Assembly: GCA_947623455.1 (NCBI GenBank)
Contig: OX392534.1
Coordinates: 11,666,001-11,730,000 of the forward strand
DNA length: 64,000 nucleotides
Direction: 5' to 3'
Origin: Mimachlamys varia
Lineage: Eukaryota; Mollusca; Bivalvia; Pectinida; Pectinidae
Shown: positions 46,061 through 57,755 of the stretch, one piece after another
How positions within the stretch are numbered: position 1 is the first letter of the stretch
Layout of the letters: every line of letters starts with the position of its first letter
Notes under the pieces: generated by a model
Seen by the model: only the letters and a program-made list of their open reading frames with translations
Database searches by the model: none
Told to the model about the DNA's origin: nothing
Position numbers and translations under genes: made by a program

Positions 46061-47110
46061 TGTCAAACATGTTAAGAGCTTAATAACTTTCTTTTGAATA
46101 AACAAGAGGCCAAGAGCAATGTTATTTTGGCCAGTAAATACCTGGGGCACTGTGATCTAAATTTTTCCATATAGAATTTCTAGGACCTATGTAACTTTAA
46201 GTTCAGATATTTAACTTAATTTGACTTTAAGATTTATCTCCCTTACAATAAATCTAATTATTGCCACGTTTAGGTAGCATTTGCCGTTACCATGTCCACA
46301 TATACTCAGTAAATATTGTTAATAATTGTTTGATGACAAATTTATCATATGTTAATATATCTGTTAGTGTTATGTTTATGATCAAATTTTATATCTTTTT
46401 ACCTGTTATCATTACGATCGGCTTGTAGCTGTTTTATTGTCAGGGAAACAATCCCATTGATGTTGTCATGTTTTTGATAAGGTGTTTAGCCCACCTGGCA
46501 TGATGTGCCAGTTAAGCTTACGGTATCATATGTTGTCTGTCATCTGTTGTTCAGTGTCCGTCCTCCTGTCTTCCATCAACATTTTCTTTGAACAACTTCT
46601 TCTGCAGACCACAAGAACATATAGCCATACTATTCAACCGGCAGGTACCTGGTACAGAGCTATTAAGTTTCCTCAACTACATGACCTTTGCCCTACTTCC
46701 AAGAGCATAAGGGTTATACATGTAAAACCTATGAACAATTTCTTCTTAAGAACTAGGAGGCACAGAGCAATGATACTTGGTCACTATGCGGCATGCGGCA
46801 TAAAGTATTATAATGTTTTCTCAAACTGAATGACCTTGACCTGTTTTAAAGATCATAAGGGTCAAATATGTTAAGAGCTTTAATCAGCTTCATTTGAATA
46901 CCTGAAAAGCCAATTTATTTTGGTCGGTAGGGGATTACTGGGACAAATTTCTCTAAAATGTCTCAAAATAAATTACTTTGACCTACTTTCAAGGTCACAG
47001 AGGTCATATATACTGTACTTAAATATATCAACTTGTTCTATAATACCAGGAGGTCTTGGGTAATGAGCTTTGACCAGTAAAGAACTGACAAGTTTTATCT
47101 AGACTTGTCA
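46060..47110 (+). repeat. Tandem/degenerate bivalve dispersed repeat
   Basis: Recurrent strings 'CTTTGACCTACTTTCAAGGT', 'AAGGGTCAAATATGTTAAGA' and 'ATGATACTTGGTCA...' at ~150-bp intervals, with a 'TTTAGCCCACCTGGCATGAT' head at 46486. Same class as 41750 and 47890. The apparent frame 46482-46829 is inside it and not called. Confidence 0.55.
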
Positions 47111-47360
47111 TGGAAATATTTGAAGAAGTGCTTTTATTGAGAATATTTATCTGTGATTGCACATGTATATCCGTGTGAGCAATACAAGCCTTCTGCACCT
47201 GTTGTAATTTTCATAGTTTGCAGTTCTCTACTGTTATATGCTACTACTATTTATATAATGATTGATTGAATTGTTGAATGTTTTAAGTATGTGTTTTTAA
47301 GGTGTGCCAAAAGTTGTATCTATCAGGAAGATATGCTGTTAATGAAGAAAAATGGAAATT

Positions 47361-47756
47361 TTAAAGGCCTAATATAAGTAACATTAGGAAATTTTTCGTG
47401 ATTCTGAAAATTTTTGAAAAACAATCCAGTTGATAACCATGCAAAAATAAGCCTAAAACGAAGTAAACATGAGCGGTAACTAACAAGAAACTCTTGACAG
47501 AAAAATCCAAAGAATTGAAAATAATTAATTCAGGTGTGGCCAACTTCAACAACAAGCCGAAGTTAGAAGACAGTTCAAAATAGACGCATGTTTACAAATC
47601 CGAGTTTCAACTGCTGCTGTACCGGTAACGGCGTAGGAATTCATCTTGAATATTACTGATATCAGTTAATCTTAATTAAATCTATAAATATAAAAAGTTA
47701 TTACGCATGATTCTCGCTTCAAGTTTTGCCAAAAATTACGTATACTGGGCCTTTAA
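47361..47756 (-). mobile_element. ~395-bp TTAA-flanked MITE, copy 3
   Basis: Inverse orientation to the other two copies: begins TTAAAGGCCTAATATAAGTA and ends TACGTATACTGGGCCTTTAA. The interior 'AAACTCTTGACAGAAAAATC' is the complement of copies 1 and 2. The length is within 3 bp of theirs. Confidence 0.85.
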
Positions 47757-47889
47757 GAAAAAGATTGTATCAATATAAGTATTAAATATATAATTTATTC
47801 GTCATGGCTGTTACCTTTCTAACCTGCTTATTGTCCTGCATGGTTACAACGAATCTAAATTGCACTGTTTTATGTAAATATAGTTTATG

Positions 47890-48310
47890 TGTTGCCTGAA
47901 AAGGTGACATATAGGTGTCACTTTGTTGGGTCATCCTCGTCAGTCGTGTAGTTCGAAAAATGGTTTCTGAGCTCCCTCAGGCCTATCAAACTCAGACTTC
48001 ATACAGTGCTTCCTTATTAGAGATCAAGGTTACTGTTACTCTAAATAAAATTGACAAAAAGAATAAGGTTTCCATGCAATAACTTATATTATTAACTATT
48101 AAGTTCCTTTGGCCTATCAAAATTCAAACTTCATACAGTGCTTCCTTACTAAACGCCCTTGCTTGGGGTTGCTTTTAAGGTCTGAAGGTCAAAGATCAAG
48201 GCCGTTGTTACTATAAATAGAACTAAGTCCTAATGAAGTTTTCTGTACATTAACTTGAGTTCCTTTGGGCTTCTTTAATATTTTTCCTGAGAAAATGTCT
48301 TAATTAAAAA
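47890..48310 (+). repeat. Bivalve dispersed repeat fragment
   Basis: Two near copies of 'GGCCTATCAAACTCAGACTT' plus 'CATACAGTGCTTCCTTA' about 150 bp apart, followed by 'AGGTCAAAGATCAAGG'. Non-coding. Confidence 0.5.
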
Positions 48311-49170
48311 GTTCTTTCTCTTTATAAGTACACTATTGGCCACACAGGTGACACATCCGCTTCTGTGACATTCTTGTTTTTGTTTTTCTTTTGATGTTCA
48401 TTGATTTGCTGTAAAGTTATTTTTAAACTTAGGCTTTCACCTGATAAACATAATCTGAAAGAACATTGAATAGAACAGTACATCATAAATACTTGGACTG
48501 TTCTCAAAATTACAATATGTAATACATGTATATTTTGTCATTATTTTATCTATGACATTCAATGATATTGCCTTTTTATGCCCAAAACTGATTTTATCAA
48601 GGTTTGAGTTTTTGGATGATATATTTCTCTTCCATTTTAAAGTTTTATATGTAAATACTGAATTATAATTAGAACAACTAGAAAATGTCAGCAAGTCATG
48701 CATGGTACACCTCTATCCTTTAAATTTTCTATATACAATGTATATATAGCAACCATGACCTTGACCTTTGAACCCTGAGATGTAACAATGTCCGAGTATA
48801 CTCATATTTCTCCTTTGTATTAAATTTGATGAAAATATGTCAGAGAATGCTGGTGTTGTGTGCTTTCATTGAATCAGGATGGTATTGAACCGATTGGACA
48901 GAACAGGTGGTTAGTGGGATGGAACAGGATGGGACACATAGTAATGTACATCCCCAATTTTATATATAAATAATGTATACCCCCAATTTTATATATAAGT
49001 AATGTATAACCCAATTTTAGGGCGGGGGATAATAAAGTATTTCAGTTTCACTTAAATTACTTAATGAAGCTTAAATCCAAGTCATTTGACCGTCTGAAAG
49101 ATATTTATGAAGTTTAATATTGAAATTATATCCATTCAGTAATTGTAGGATGTGTGTATTATATTTTGTC
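48310..49170. other. No gene recognised
   Basis: AT-rich spacer with a short direct repeat 'CCCAATTTTATATATAA' at 48952-49010. Nothing coding is supported. Confidence 0.4.
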
Positions 49171-49173
49171 TCC

Positions 49174-49477
49174 CATCCTCAATATCCAGGGGTTACGATC
49201 ACCTATGCTCTCTATACCCCTGGAATATATCATGGTAAAACTGTAGGCTCCTGTACATGTGCACGAACTTTGTTGATGAGAGAGAAGACTGTCTCGACCC
49301 TTTGATGTACATCAAAAGAATCTTGTGGTCACATAACGGTGACAAATTGACAGGCTTTGATGTCAGTTTCGGCTCCTTTGTAATCTTCAAAGGACGGGCA
49401 TGCAGACCAGCGATTTTTTTACCTGAGCGTGCCTTCAGTTTTGCCACGACATATTCCAGGAGTGTAAATAGGTGATC
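49174..49477 (+). mobile_element. 'CATCCTCGATATCC' TIR element, left part (split by LINE)
   Basis: Left end 'CATCCTCAATATCCAGGGGT' plus 'TACGATCACCTATGCTCTC'. Its right terminal inverted repeat stops at '..TAGGTGATC' and continues only at 63110-63136 ('GATCGTAACCCCTGGATATC' and 'GAGGATG'). The intact right end at 30490-30523 shows the two pieces were once contiguous. Confidence 0.85.
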
Positions 49478-49574
49478 AATCAATTCAATTGTTTTATTTC
49501 TCATAAACAATACAGTGTAGAGAATACATATATACAAATGGGTGACATTAATAGATGGATGAACAGGATGGACA

Positions 49575-51399
49575 TCATTGTTGTAAATTGATTTCCATAT
49601 TAATATCAGTAATAAATTTAGCCAATGATATCAATTCATGTTGCGTTACGTAATTGAACAATGTATGAAATTTAAATGCGTTTGGTCTAAAATAATAGTA
49701 TCTGGACATATATTTTTGTCTACTATTGAAGATTGTTTTTTGCGTACAATTAAATAAATAATGAAATTCGTCGCCAATTTCACTTAAATTACATAAATTA
49801 CATATTCTATACTCACGTGGTATATTTGACCACCTACCAGTTTCAATTGGAAGTTTGGTATTACATATTCTAAATTTACAATACTCCTTGGCTAATTTCG
49901 GAGGGAGTTCTAGTAAGTACTTTTCTAAACAAAGTTCATTTTTATATATTCTATAATTAATTCCTTTCGGACAGGTATAAATTTCATTTCTCCAGTTTAA
50001 TATAAAATTTCCTTTCAATTTATAAAAAATGTTACTCTTTAGCCAATGTATACTAGGAAACTCTTGTTTGTTGAAGATATGCATCAAATTACATTCTTCA
50101 AATATACTTTTCACATATTTTAACCATGTAAATTCATAATTAGATAAAATTGCAAGCATTTTATAACTTAGTGTGTTCCGGTTTTTCGTTAGTTTAGCCC
50201 AGAATCCAACCATTCTTACTTTTACATTAATATTTAGCGGAAACCTTCCAAGTTCTCCGTATATCATAAAATTCGGGGTTGATGTTTTAACATTTAGTAT
50301 GTGTTTGCAAAATTTAAGATGTAAGCGTTCAAAAAGTTTATAGTTACAGAAACCCCACACTTCACATCCATATAAAACAATAGGTTTAACAGCTTTGTCA
50401 AATATATCTAGTTGACAATCTATTGACAGATTATGATCCCTACATTTAGAAATAGCACCATACATTGCTTTAATACCTTTACCATATAGCTGTTTGATAT
50501 TGATTTGTGTCAGACCAGTTTTGCTAAAATATACACCAAGATATTTGAAATCCTTTACTAATTCTATAGCAGTACCGTTATATGTAAAGTTTAGGCCATC
50601 GGGGATTTTTTTTCTTCCAAAAACCATGACTTTAGTTTTATTAATATTGACTTTAAGATGCCATAAGTTAGAATATTCAGAGAATATATTTAATTCGTGT
50701 TGTAGATCTTCTGCCGTGTCTGCTAATAGTATAGTATCATCAGCGTACAACATGACATATAGCTTCATATATACATGTAATTCCTTTTCCAACTGGTCGC
50801 TAATATTAGAAAGACCTTTACAGTCACGTGACTTCATAAAATCTTCTAAATCATTTAAAAACAGTGAAAATAGAAATGGAGAAAGATTATCACCCTGTCG
50901 GACCCCAGAACTACATGGGAACATACTGGAGAAAACACCATCTTTCATCACTCTAGCCTTAATACCTTTGTACATATTTGTAATTATTCGAAAACATTTT
51001 CCATCTACATTATTTACCAGAAGCTTGTTCCAAAGACCTATTCTCCACACACTGTCAAAGGCCTTTTCAAAATCTATGAAGGCACAATATAACTGTTTTT
51101 TAAAATGTTTAGACAATTCGATTAATGCACAAAGTGAAAATATATGATCAATTGTGGAGTGATTTCTCCGAAACCCAGCTTGATTTTCGAGGATTAATTC
51201 TACATTATCTGCATATTTACTTAAACGTTCGTTAATTACAGCTACATTGTATGAACAATTTAGCTAGACAACTAACCAAAGTAATTGGTCTATAGTTGGA
51301 GGCTTCGTACAAACTACCGTTATTCTTAAATATTGGGATGATATTTCCTAGGAGCCAGGCCTCGGGCACGTGGCCAGTGTTAAAGATATAATTAAATAA
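49575..51399 (-). pseudogene. LINE ORF2, RT and C-terminal part
   Basis: Begins at the DIRS border with 'NYIFNTGHVPEAWL' and 'YRPITLVSCLAKLF', shifts frame at ~51250, then runs open: 'NERLSKYADNVE', 'QAGFRRNHSTIDH', 'FIDFEKAFDSV' (first catalytic Asp), 'SSGVRQGDNLSPFLF', 'VMLYADDTILL' (catalytic YADD), 'LKVNINKTKVMVF'. It ends in a Cys-rich motif 'CNLCNLSEIGDEFHYLFNC' and stops at 49575. The 3' part alone is 513 residues and free of stops. RT order and motifs are those of APE-type non-LTR elements; the clade (CR1, Nimb, I, etc.) is not decided. Confidence 0.9.
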
Positions 51400-51501
51400 T
51401 TATATAATTAAACGAAGAATGAAGTTTGATTAGAATTTTCTCAAATCAACTTCATGCTGAGAGATTACACGAGATGACATGCGCAAGTCACGTGATTCAG
51501 T
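51400..51501. repeat. DIRS left inverted terminal repeat
   Basis: 'AATTATATAATTAAACGAAG', 'TTTTCTCAAATCAACTTCAT' and 'GACATGCGCAAGTCACGTGA'. The complement of the last ~70 bp appears at the other end near 59915-59985; the two differ mainly by 'TT' and 'TA/CC' near the outer part. Confidence 0.85.
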
Positions 51502-51596
51502 CTTTAGAGTACACACAATGTTGAATTGAACATTGAGAGTAAATAAGGGTGGGTTAAAAATCTGTACGATGTACATATACATATGGGTGGGTGTAA

Positions 51597-51702
51597 TCTC
51601 TCAGCATGAAGTTGATTTGAGAAAATTCTAATCAAACTTCATTCTTCGTTTAATTATATAATTTTCTCAAATCAACCATGCTGAGAGATCCCACGAGATT
51701 TT
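51597..51702. repeat. DIRS internal complementary region
   Basis: 51599-51660 is the complement of the outer left end (51401-51462), and 51661-51699 that of the outer right end (59948-59986), joined head to head. This is the diagnostic circular-junction template of DIRS elements, and it fixes where both ends of the element lie. Confidence 0.85.
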
Positions 51703-51798
51703 AGAGTCAATGCAACATTGTGCAAATAAAAACAAATAGACATCAGTACCATATCAACAATTGTATTCTCAAAAAAGGACAAGCATGACAATAAACAC

Positions 51799-52929
51799 TT
51801 ATCCTGATATGATCGCACCCAAAGAACTGTCTGCAGTTTGAGAACTGATGGCTTTATCATAGAATTTGAAAAAGGTATTATCCCTTTTCCATCCTGCAGC
51901 TGCCAAAATTTTGTCTAAAGGCAGGCCTTGTCTGGCTGCAGCACTAGTAGCAGCCGCTCTAGTGCTGTGAGCTCCGAAAACGTTTATGTCTATTCCAGCT
52001 TGAGCCAGCACCATTTTGATCCATCGAGATATTGTACTGCGACACACAGCCGTGTGTGGAGGCACAGTACTGATGAAAAGCTGAACTGTATCACCTCTTA
52101 AAGGTTTTGTCCTACCTAAGTATTCAACCATCGTTGTTAAAACACAGAGTGGTAGATTGCTGACAAACTTTTTTACAGTGATAGGTGATTGATGATTCCC
52201 TGGTTTTGATGTTTTTAACAGTTTATTGAAGTAAAGAGTCATACTTTCATGTACTTCATCAAGTACGACACAGTCAACACTCAAAGAGTGTAAAGATTGA
52301 CCCCGTTGTCCAGTAACTAGCGCTAGCAACATAACTAATTTATATGTTAAAAAGTTTAATTCTAGTCTATCTACTGGTATCCAAGTTTTTAACAAATCTA
52401 AAACTATATTTACATCCCACGTTTGTGTATAACGTGGAAGACTTGGCCTGTTAGTGAATATGCCTTTAAGAAGTCTGCACACAAGTGGGTGATTTCCAAT
52501 AGTCACAGTTCGATTATAAAAATCCAAAGAGCCTAATGCACTTCTTGCAGTGTTCAATGCACTGTATCCCAATCCCTGATCATACAAAGAAGTAAGAAAC
52601 TGAAGCACCTGCATCACATTGTCAGATGGGTTAAATGGAGTAATCTCCCTTTGTTGGCAAAAACACATCCATCGTTGGAGATATGTCCCATATTGTTTTT
52701 GGGTAGACGTCCTCCAAGACGCTGTGATGAGATCGGCAGCTGAGTCTGGTACTCCTTGACTTTGGAGGGCTGACCTGACACTGGAAAAACACCCAGTCGC
52801 ATTTTCGGCAAAGGATGTTTCCTGTGGAGTTGGGTTGGATGTTCCAGGGTTTTGGAGGAAACGGGGAGTATGAAACTCGGTCCTGCTACCATCCTCAATA
52901 GAAATGGGAACCACACCTGAGTCGGCCAT
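51799..52929 (-). CDS. DIRS tyrosine recombinase
   Basis: 376 residues. The N-terminal ~60 are low complexity; about 70-170 resemble the SAM-like core-binding domain ('STQKQYGTYLQRWMCFCQQR'). The catalytic domain shows R209 ('TGQRGQSL'), H321-x-x-R324 ('GAHSTRAAA'), W347 in the second-His position and Y357 ('FFKFYDKA'). All four key classes are present, so the enzyme may be intact. It integrates the circular cDNA of the element. Its 5' end overlaps the RT frame by about 315 bp in another frame, a DIRS trait. The first Met used is the longest; the true initiation mode is unknown. Confidence 0.9.
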   Translation of the reverse strand: MADSGVVPISIEDGSRTEFHTPRFLQNPGTSNPTPQETSFAENATGCFSSVRSALQSQGVPDSAADLITASWRTSTQKQYGTYLQRWMCFCQQREITPFNPSDNVMQVLQFLTSLYDQGLGYSALNTARSALGSLDFYNRTVTIGNHPLVCRLLKGIFTNRPSLPRYTQTWDVNIVLDLLKTWIPVDRLELNFLTYKLVMLLALVTGQRGQSLHSLSVDCVVLDEVHESMTLYFNKLLKTSKPGNHQSPITVKKFVSNLPLCVLTTMVEYLGRTKPLRGDTVQLFISTVPPHTAVCRSTISRWIKMVLAQAGIDINVFGAHSTRAAATSAAARQGLPLDKILAAAGWKRDNTFFKFYDKAISSQTADSSLGAIISG

Positions 52930-54730
52930 ATTGGAGCCACCAGAATCATGAACTCTGTCTTGTCCTTGTCCACTTTCTGTAGCACCCCGGGAAGTATGCT
53001 GAAAGGAGGGTAAGCATATGAATTAGGAAAATTCCATTGCAGTGTAAAGGCATCAACAGCAAAAGCTTGAGGATCTGGTAAGTAAGACACATATTTTGGT
53101 AACTGGTAATTGAGTCTAGATGCAAAAAGGTCTATAGTCATGTCCCCATACTGTCTACCAATAGCACTGAATACATTCTGTTGTACTTTCCATTCCATGT
53201 CATCTGACAAATGTCTGGACAGAGAATCTGCCTCGATGTTTGATACACCAGGTATATGTGCTGCTGTTAACCAAATCTCTCTTTCTATGCACCAGCACCA
53301 AATTTTTCTGGCTAGCCAATGTAGGTCTTCACATCGTCCTCCCATGTGTTGAATGTATGTCACTGCAACCATATTATCCATTTGTAACCTAATATGAACC
53401 TTACTCATCACTGAACAGACACTTTGTAAAACAAGGAAAGCAGCCTTAAGCTCTAACACATTAATGTGATCATTCTTTTCAATGTAGGTCCAATGTCCAC
53501 CAGTATGTATGTTAGAGTCATGCATGATCCCACCCCAGCCTGATTTGGAACTGTCTGTACTAATGAATATGCTGGGTGGTGCTCTATCGAGGCGTTTCTG
53601 TGCATGGTTGAGATTGTCTATCCACCACTGAATATCACTCAAGCTCACACGCGATAAGCGAACTTTGTCATCAAAGTTGCCCCGACTAGTCTTAAGGGCT
53701 GTGTCTTTCTCTCTCTCCAAAGTCTTGTAATAAAGTGGGGCATAATCAACTGCGGGTTCTGCAGCCACAAGTTTCCCTACCAAGATGGCCAAGTCTCGAA
53801 TGACGACTATTTGTTTCCTTTTCAATGTCTCACATATCCCAATAATGTTGTGTATTTTCTCTGCCGGCAGAGACACTGTACATGTCATGTCAATCGAATT
53901 CAACACAAACCCTAGAAAAGTTATTTTCTGTGTAGGTACCAACACTGATTTGTCTGGGTGTATAGTTAAACCCAAATTGTCTACAAGTGTCACAGTGTCA
54001 TACACATTGCGTTCACAGTCTGCCTGTGAATCTGAGACAAGCAAACTATCGTCCAAGTAAGCCAGATTGGTATGCCCTTTTTTCCGTAATGTAGCAAACA
54101 CTGGTTTCATTAACTTAGTGAATGTACGGGGGGCAGAAGCTAAACCATTTGGTAAACATGTGAACTGGTAAAGAGAATCTCTCCATCGAAATTTGAGATA
54201 CTTTCTGAAACTCTTGTCAATGCTAACTGAATAGTATGCGTCCTTTAAGTCAATAGAAGCAAACCAACAATCTTTTGTAATCAGACGAAGTGCTGTTTTG
54301 ATTGTATCCATCTTAAAATGTAGCGTTTCTACAGAAATGTTCAAATTTTTCAAGTTCAGAATAAGTCTTTGTGAGCCATCCTTTTTGAGTCTAGTAAATA
54401 TAGTGGAAAAATAACCATCTGTATTATCAACCTGTTCTATGACTTTTTTCTGTAAGAGTTTCTCAATTTCAACATCCAAAATCTTCAATTTCTCTGCAGG
54501 ATATTGCAATTGCCTAGGTTTTAAAAACTTATCCGGTAAAGAATTAAAGTCAATAAAACAGCCTTTCACAAAACCCAAGATTTCCTGGTCTGAGGTCAGT
54601 TCCGTCCAGCGAGATAGAAAAAACTGTATTTTTCCTGCTATGAAGTTAGCTGGTGTGTTGGAAAAAGAACTGTTTATACCTACATCAACCGAAATGTCTT
54701 CTTGACTTAGTTCGTCCTCTTGGCTGCTTT
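52614..54730 (-). CDS. DIRS reverse transcriptase / RNase H
   Basis: The open frame extends 5' of the first listed Met (54578) to about 54730, where it overlaps the end of gag in another frame. Motifs: 'VIEQVDNTDGYFSTIF', 'DGSQRLILNLKNLN', 'ASIDLKDAYYSV' (first Asp), 'FTCLPNGLASAPRTF' and 'LAYLDDSLL' (YLDD, residues 174-177 from the Met). RNase H: 'ISTDSSKSGWGG', 'NVLELKAAFL', 'LQMDNMVAV' and 'GVSNIEADSLSR'. The C-terminal ~150 residues ('MTIDLFASRLNYQLPKYVSY' onward) match the typical DIRS tail. No stop or frameshift is visible. Confidence in the family is high. Confidence 0.9.
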
Positions 54731-55058
54731 GTGAGTATTTGGCGGCCTCGCATTCGAGTTCTTTCCTCCTAAAAAAGGAGCCGAAGTTTGGTTTCTTCCC
54801 TGGCTGTTAGCTGCCCCTCCTTTTTTGAATTGGTTGTAGGCAGGCCTGCTCTGAAAATGTCCTCTCTGCTGAGGATAGGGTTGATACCGAGGCTGAAACT
54901 GTGGTCTTTGTTGATGTCTATGGGTCTGGAACCTCGGTCGACTGGAGGAATTTTTGTTTTGTCCAAGTTTGTTAGTGATGTTTCTTGCATCAGTAAGATC
55001 TTTCACTCGCTTCTCAAGATCATCCCCGAACAATTGGTCAGTGACAGGGGTGTCATCA
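54707..55058 (-). CDS. DIRS gag, 3' exon
   Basis: Continues 'SDDTPVTDQLFGDDLEKRVK' and is then rich in Arg/Gln/Pro ('RHQQRPQFQPRYQPYPQQRG'), ending KRTN. The basic end probably binds RNA. It is separated from the 5' gag part by an intron (55059-55255). Confidence 0.75.
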
Positions 55059-55255
55059 CTACAACAAATCAATAATATCATGAACAGTATGTCTGAATAT
55101 GACATATACATGTAAACCATAATTATAAGTGTATTGTAAAATGGGATTATGCAAACCTGCACCCTTCAAGACATACACTATATGAATATTATACTGTACA
55201 TGTTTTAATAAACTATTGCTAAAAATCTGCACACGAAATTATTGAATCAACTTAC
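55059..55255 (-). other. Spliceosomal intron in DIRS gag
   Basis: Minus strand: donor TGCAG/GTAAGTTG and acceptor TTGATTTGTTGTAG/TGATG, 197 nt, AT-rich with stops in the gag frame. Joining at these sites keeps the gag frame open (phase 2). Spliceosomal introns are known in some DIRS elements. Confidence 0.7.
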
Positions 55256-55308
55256 CTGCAAAGTTCTTTGTATGCAGTTTGTAGCTGCGGCTGAATAGCC
55301 TCCCTTCT
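55256..55308 (-). CDS. DIRS gag, short segment between intron and TIR insertion
   Basis: Encodes 'REAIQPQLQTAYKELC' in the gag frame. It is the 5' exon remainder left of the 8-bp duplication. It is continuous in frame with the gag part right of 58773 when the TIR element and one duplication are removed. Confidence 0.75.
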
Positions 55309-55316
55309 CCTGAAGG
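55309..55316. repeat. 8-bp target duplication, left copy
   Basis: CCTGAAGG, repeated exactly at 58765-58772. Confidence 0.85.
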
Positions 55317-55787
55317 GGGTCTCCCTAAAATACGCCATAGGAGAAAATACGCCATAGGTACGCCATAGGATATTTTCGGCGCCATAGATAAATATCCGTA
55401 ATATATCTTCAAAATACATCATTTTATTCCTTGATTGGTGCATATTACACCATCTGGTGAAGTTTCATTGAAAAAAAATGTGTACTTTGTACCAAAAAAC
55501 GATCTTATATCGGAGGCTCTCAGACACTAAAATACGCCATAGGAATCTAGTCAAGCAAGCGTTAAATATCACTGTTTTATGCAACAAATAACTAATTTAT
55601 TACAGTTATATATGTCATTTGAAGGTTATGGTTAAGTTTTAATGTTAAAATAATATGTACTTTGTAAGAAAGTCGGTAAAATTACCGTGACGTGAAAGTC
55701 CGAATCAAGGGGCATAACTCTAATTATACGCCATACAGATGTAAACTCAGTCTATCTATATACTATTTATTTGCAATCCTATGGCGT

Positions 55788-55821
55788 ATCACGGACTTAG
55801 ATAAATCTAAGTCCGTGGGCG
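55788..55821. repeat. Small hairpin 'CACGGACTTAGAT'
   Basis: 'CACGGACTTAGATAAATCTA' followed by 'AGTCCGTG' forms a near-perfect hairpin. It breaks the left TIR at a point where the right TIR has none. A second copy of the arms is at 63239-63270. Confidence 0.75.
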
Positions 55822-57599
55822 TATTAAAGACTATATATTTTTGATATTGATATTTATTTTGTTCATTAATACGCTCAAGCATTATATTTAATACTAAAAA
55901 AATATATATACCTAAAAAGCACAACAAAAGCTTTCTATTTGATACCATTTTCTATGTTATATTAAGACTATGTATTTTTGATATTAATATATTTTTTTAT
56001 TCATTTATTTACAAAAACATTATTTTTGTTACTTAATATATATGATATAAATACATGTATGCATACATAAAAAACACAACAAAAACTTACATTTTATACA
56101 ATTTTATTAATATTTTTTTCATAAAAAAATATTCACACGCAGTAATTAACATGAACATATATCGTTAAACATTATGTATAATTTTGCAAATAATTAATAT
56201 TCATCAAATTCACTATATTGAAAATTCCATTGATATTTTATATCATCCAGGTACATATTTTAGATAATAGAAATTATATTATCTAGCATTCACAAATATA
56301 TATCCTGGAATAAAAATAGTATTTTCATGAATATAATAAAAATACATAATGTAAATTTGTAAATTGTAAATGAATGGAAAAATTTCATTGAAACTTCCTG
56401 AGCTGATATATATCACACTATCAAATTTTACGTCTTATAATAGTATTCTTCACGTATGTTTATTACTGTTTCTTTCCTTTTTCTTACGCTTTGTTGTCTT
56501 TCAAAGTCAATACCTTTCTTTGTCTTTTCTTTTTTTTGTTATTTGTTTTGCCTCCATGATTCCTTCTTTTTCTGTTTTCACTTCACTGTTTTTTGCCTCT
56601 TATTTCCATGATTTCTTATAGCAATACAGTAGAAATCTTGACAAACAACAATTGTTTTTAAGTCAGATATCAATATAAGGTATTTATTTATAATGGATGA
56701 ACATTGTTCCAGTATAATATTGTAATGTTGGCATACCCAGTTTGCATGAATATTGATGTACACAACTGGTACATATTGTAGTACTGATAATGTATGAATA
56801 TTGGTATGCTAAGGCGTTATCGTGGTATATACTATAGTATAGTTACAGTCTACATTGATACTCACTCCATAACCATTGTACTGCAAACTAGAGTTATTTT
56901 CCAGTAACTATACTTGAGAACGTGCAAAATTTCTATAACGTCGACAACAATATATGTGGGCGGAGCTATGCAAATTATCCCGTTCGAATCACAATTGTAT
57001 GACGTCATTAACAATTGACATGGGCAGAGCTAGCTACGGCTTATGCAAACTTCATGCTGTTACATTTATTGAACTGTTTTCACCTTTGTAAGTTTGGAAA
57101 TGAAATAGATGTCTGCAGATGGGGCTAAATTGAACAGAAAACTAATGAACCCTTTACAGGGAAATACTGTAAATATAAGGATTAACCTTTGATTTTGTTT
57201 AGTTTATTAGATCATAAATCCAATGGAGCCGTCGGTAAATGTAACGTAAACGCTTCGCGTTTACGCAATTTACCTCGTGCGTTGGAAAATTGGTTAAGAA
57301 ATTCAAATCAATCATCAGTTAAAATTGGTTGTAATCAGATTGTTAACATAATGAAATTTAGATTTTTTTTTGCCTTACAACAAATACCAATAATCAAATC
57401 TGTATTGGTGGATCATCTCCTGCTGTCTGACTGAAAAACCACAACATCAACATGTACTTGAGAGGGAATTATCCTGGGGACTATGGCCACCAACTTGTGC
57501 TCTTCTATGACTCTAGACTGTACACAGCTTTATGCCCTAAGACAGCCATTTCTTAGACATTTGTAGATTTCTTTTAATTTGCAGCATCCAAAATAGAAT

Positions 57600-57755
57600 G
57601 AAATGTATTGTTTGTGCACAGGGGTTTGTACTTAATGTTTATGATAAAAATAAAAAAAATATAGCCGTGATCAGCATATATAATATGCTGGTCACAGCTG
57701 TATTTTTTATTTGTATCATGAACATTCATTACAAACCCCTATGGTTTGTGTAAAA
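57600..57755. repeat. Inner palindrome of the TIR element
   Basis: 'GGGGTTTGTACTTAATGTTTA' and its inverse 'AACATTCATTACAAACCCC', with 'GTGATCAGCATATATAATAT' and 'GCTGGTCAC' at the centre. Possible nested foldback. It is followed by a run of about 18 A. Confidence 0.65.

Noticed and set aside
50494..51147. 217-codon + frame
   Set aside because: Complement of the LINE RT.
57189..57434. 81-codon frame as a transposase remnant of the TIR element
   Set aside because: No catalytic motif, AT-driven composition, and no extension in other frames.
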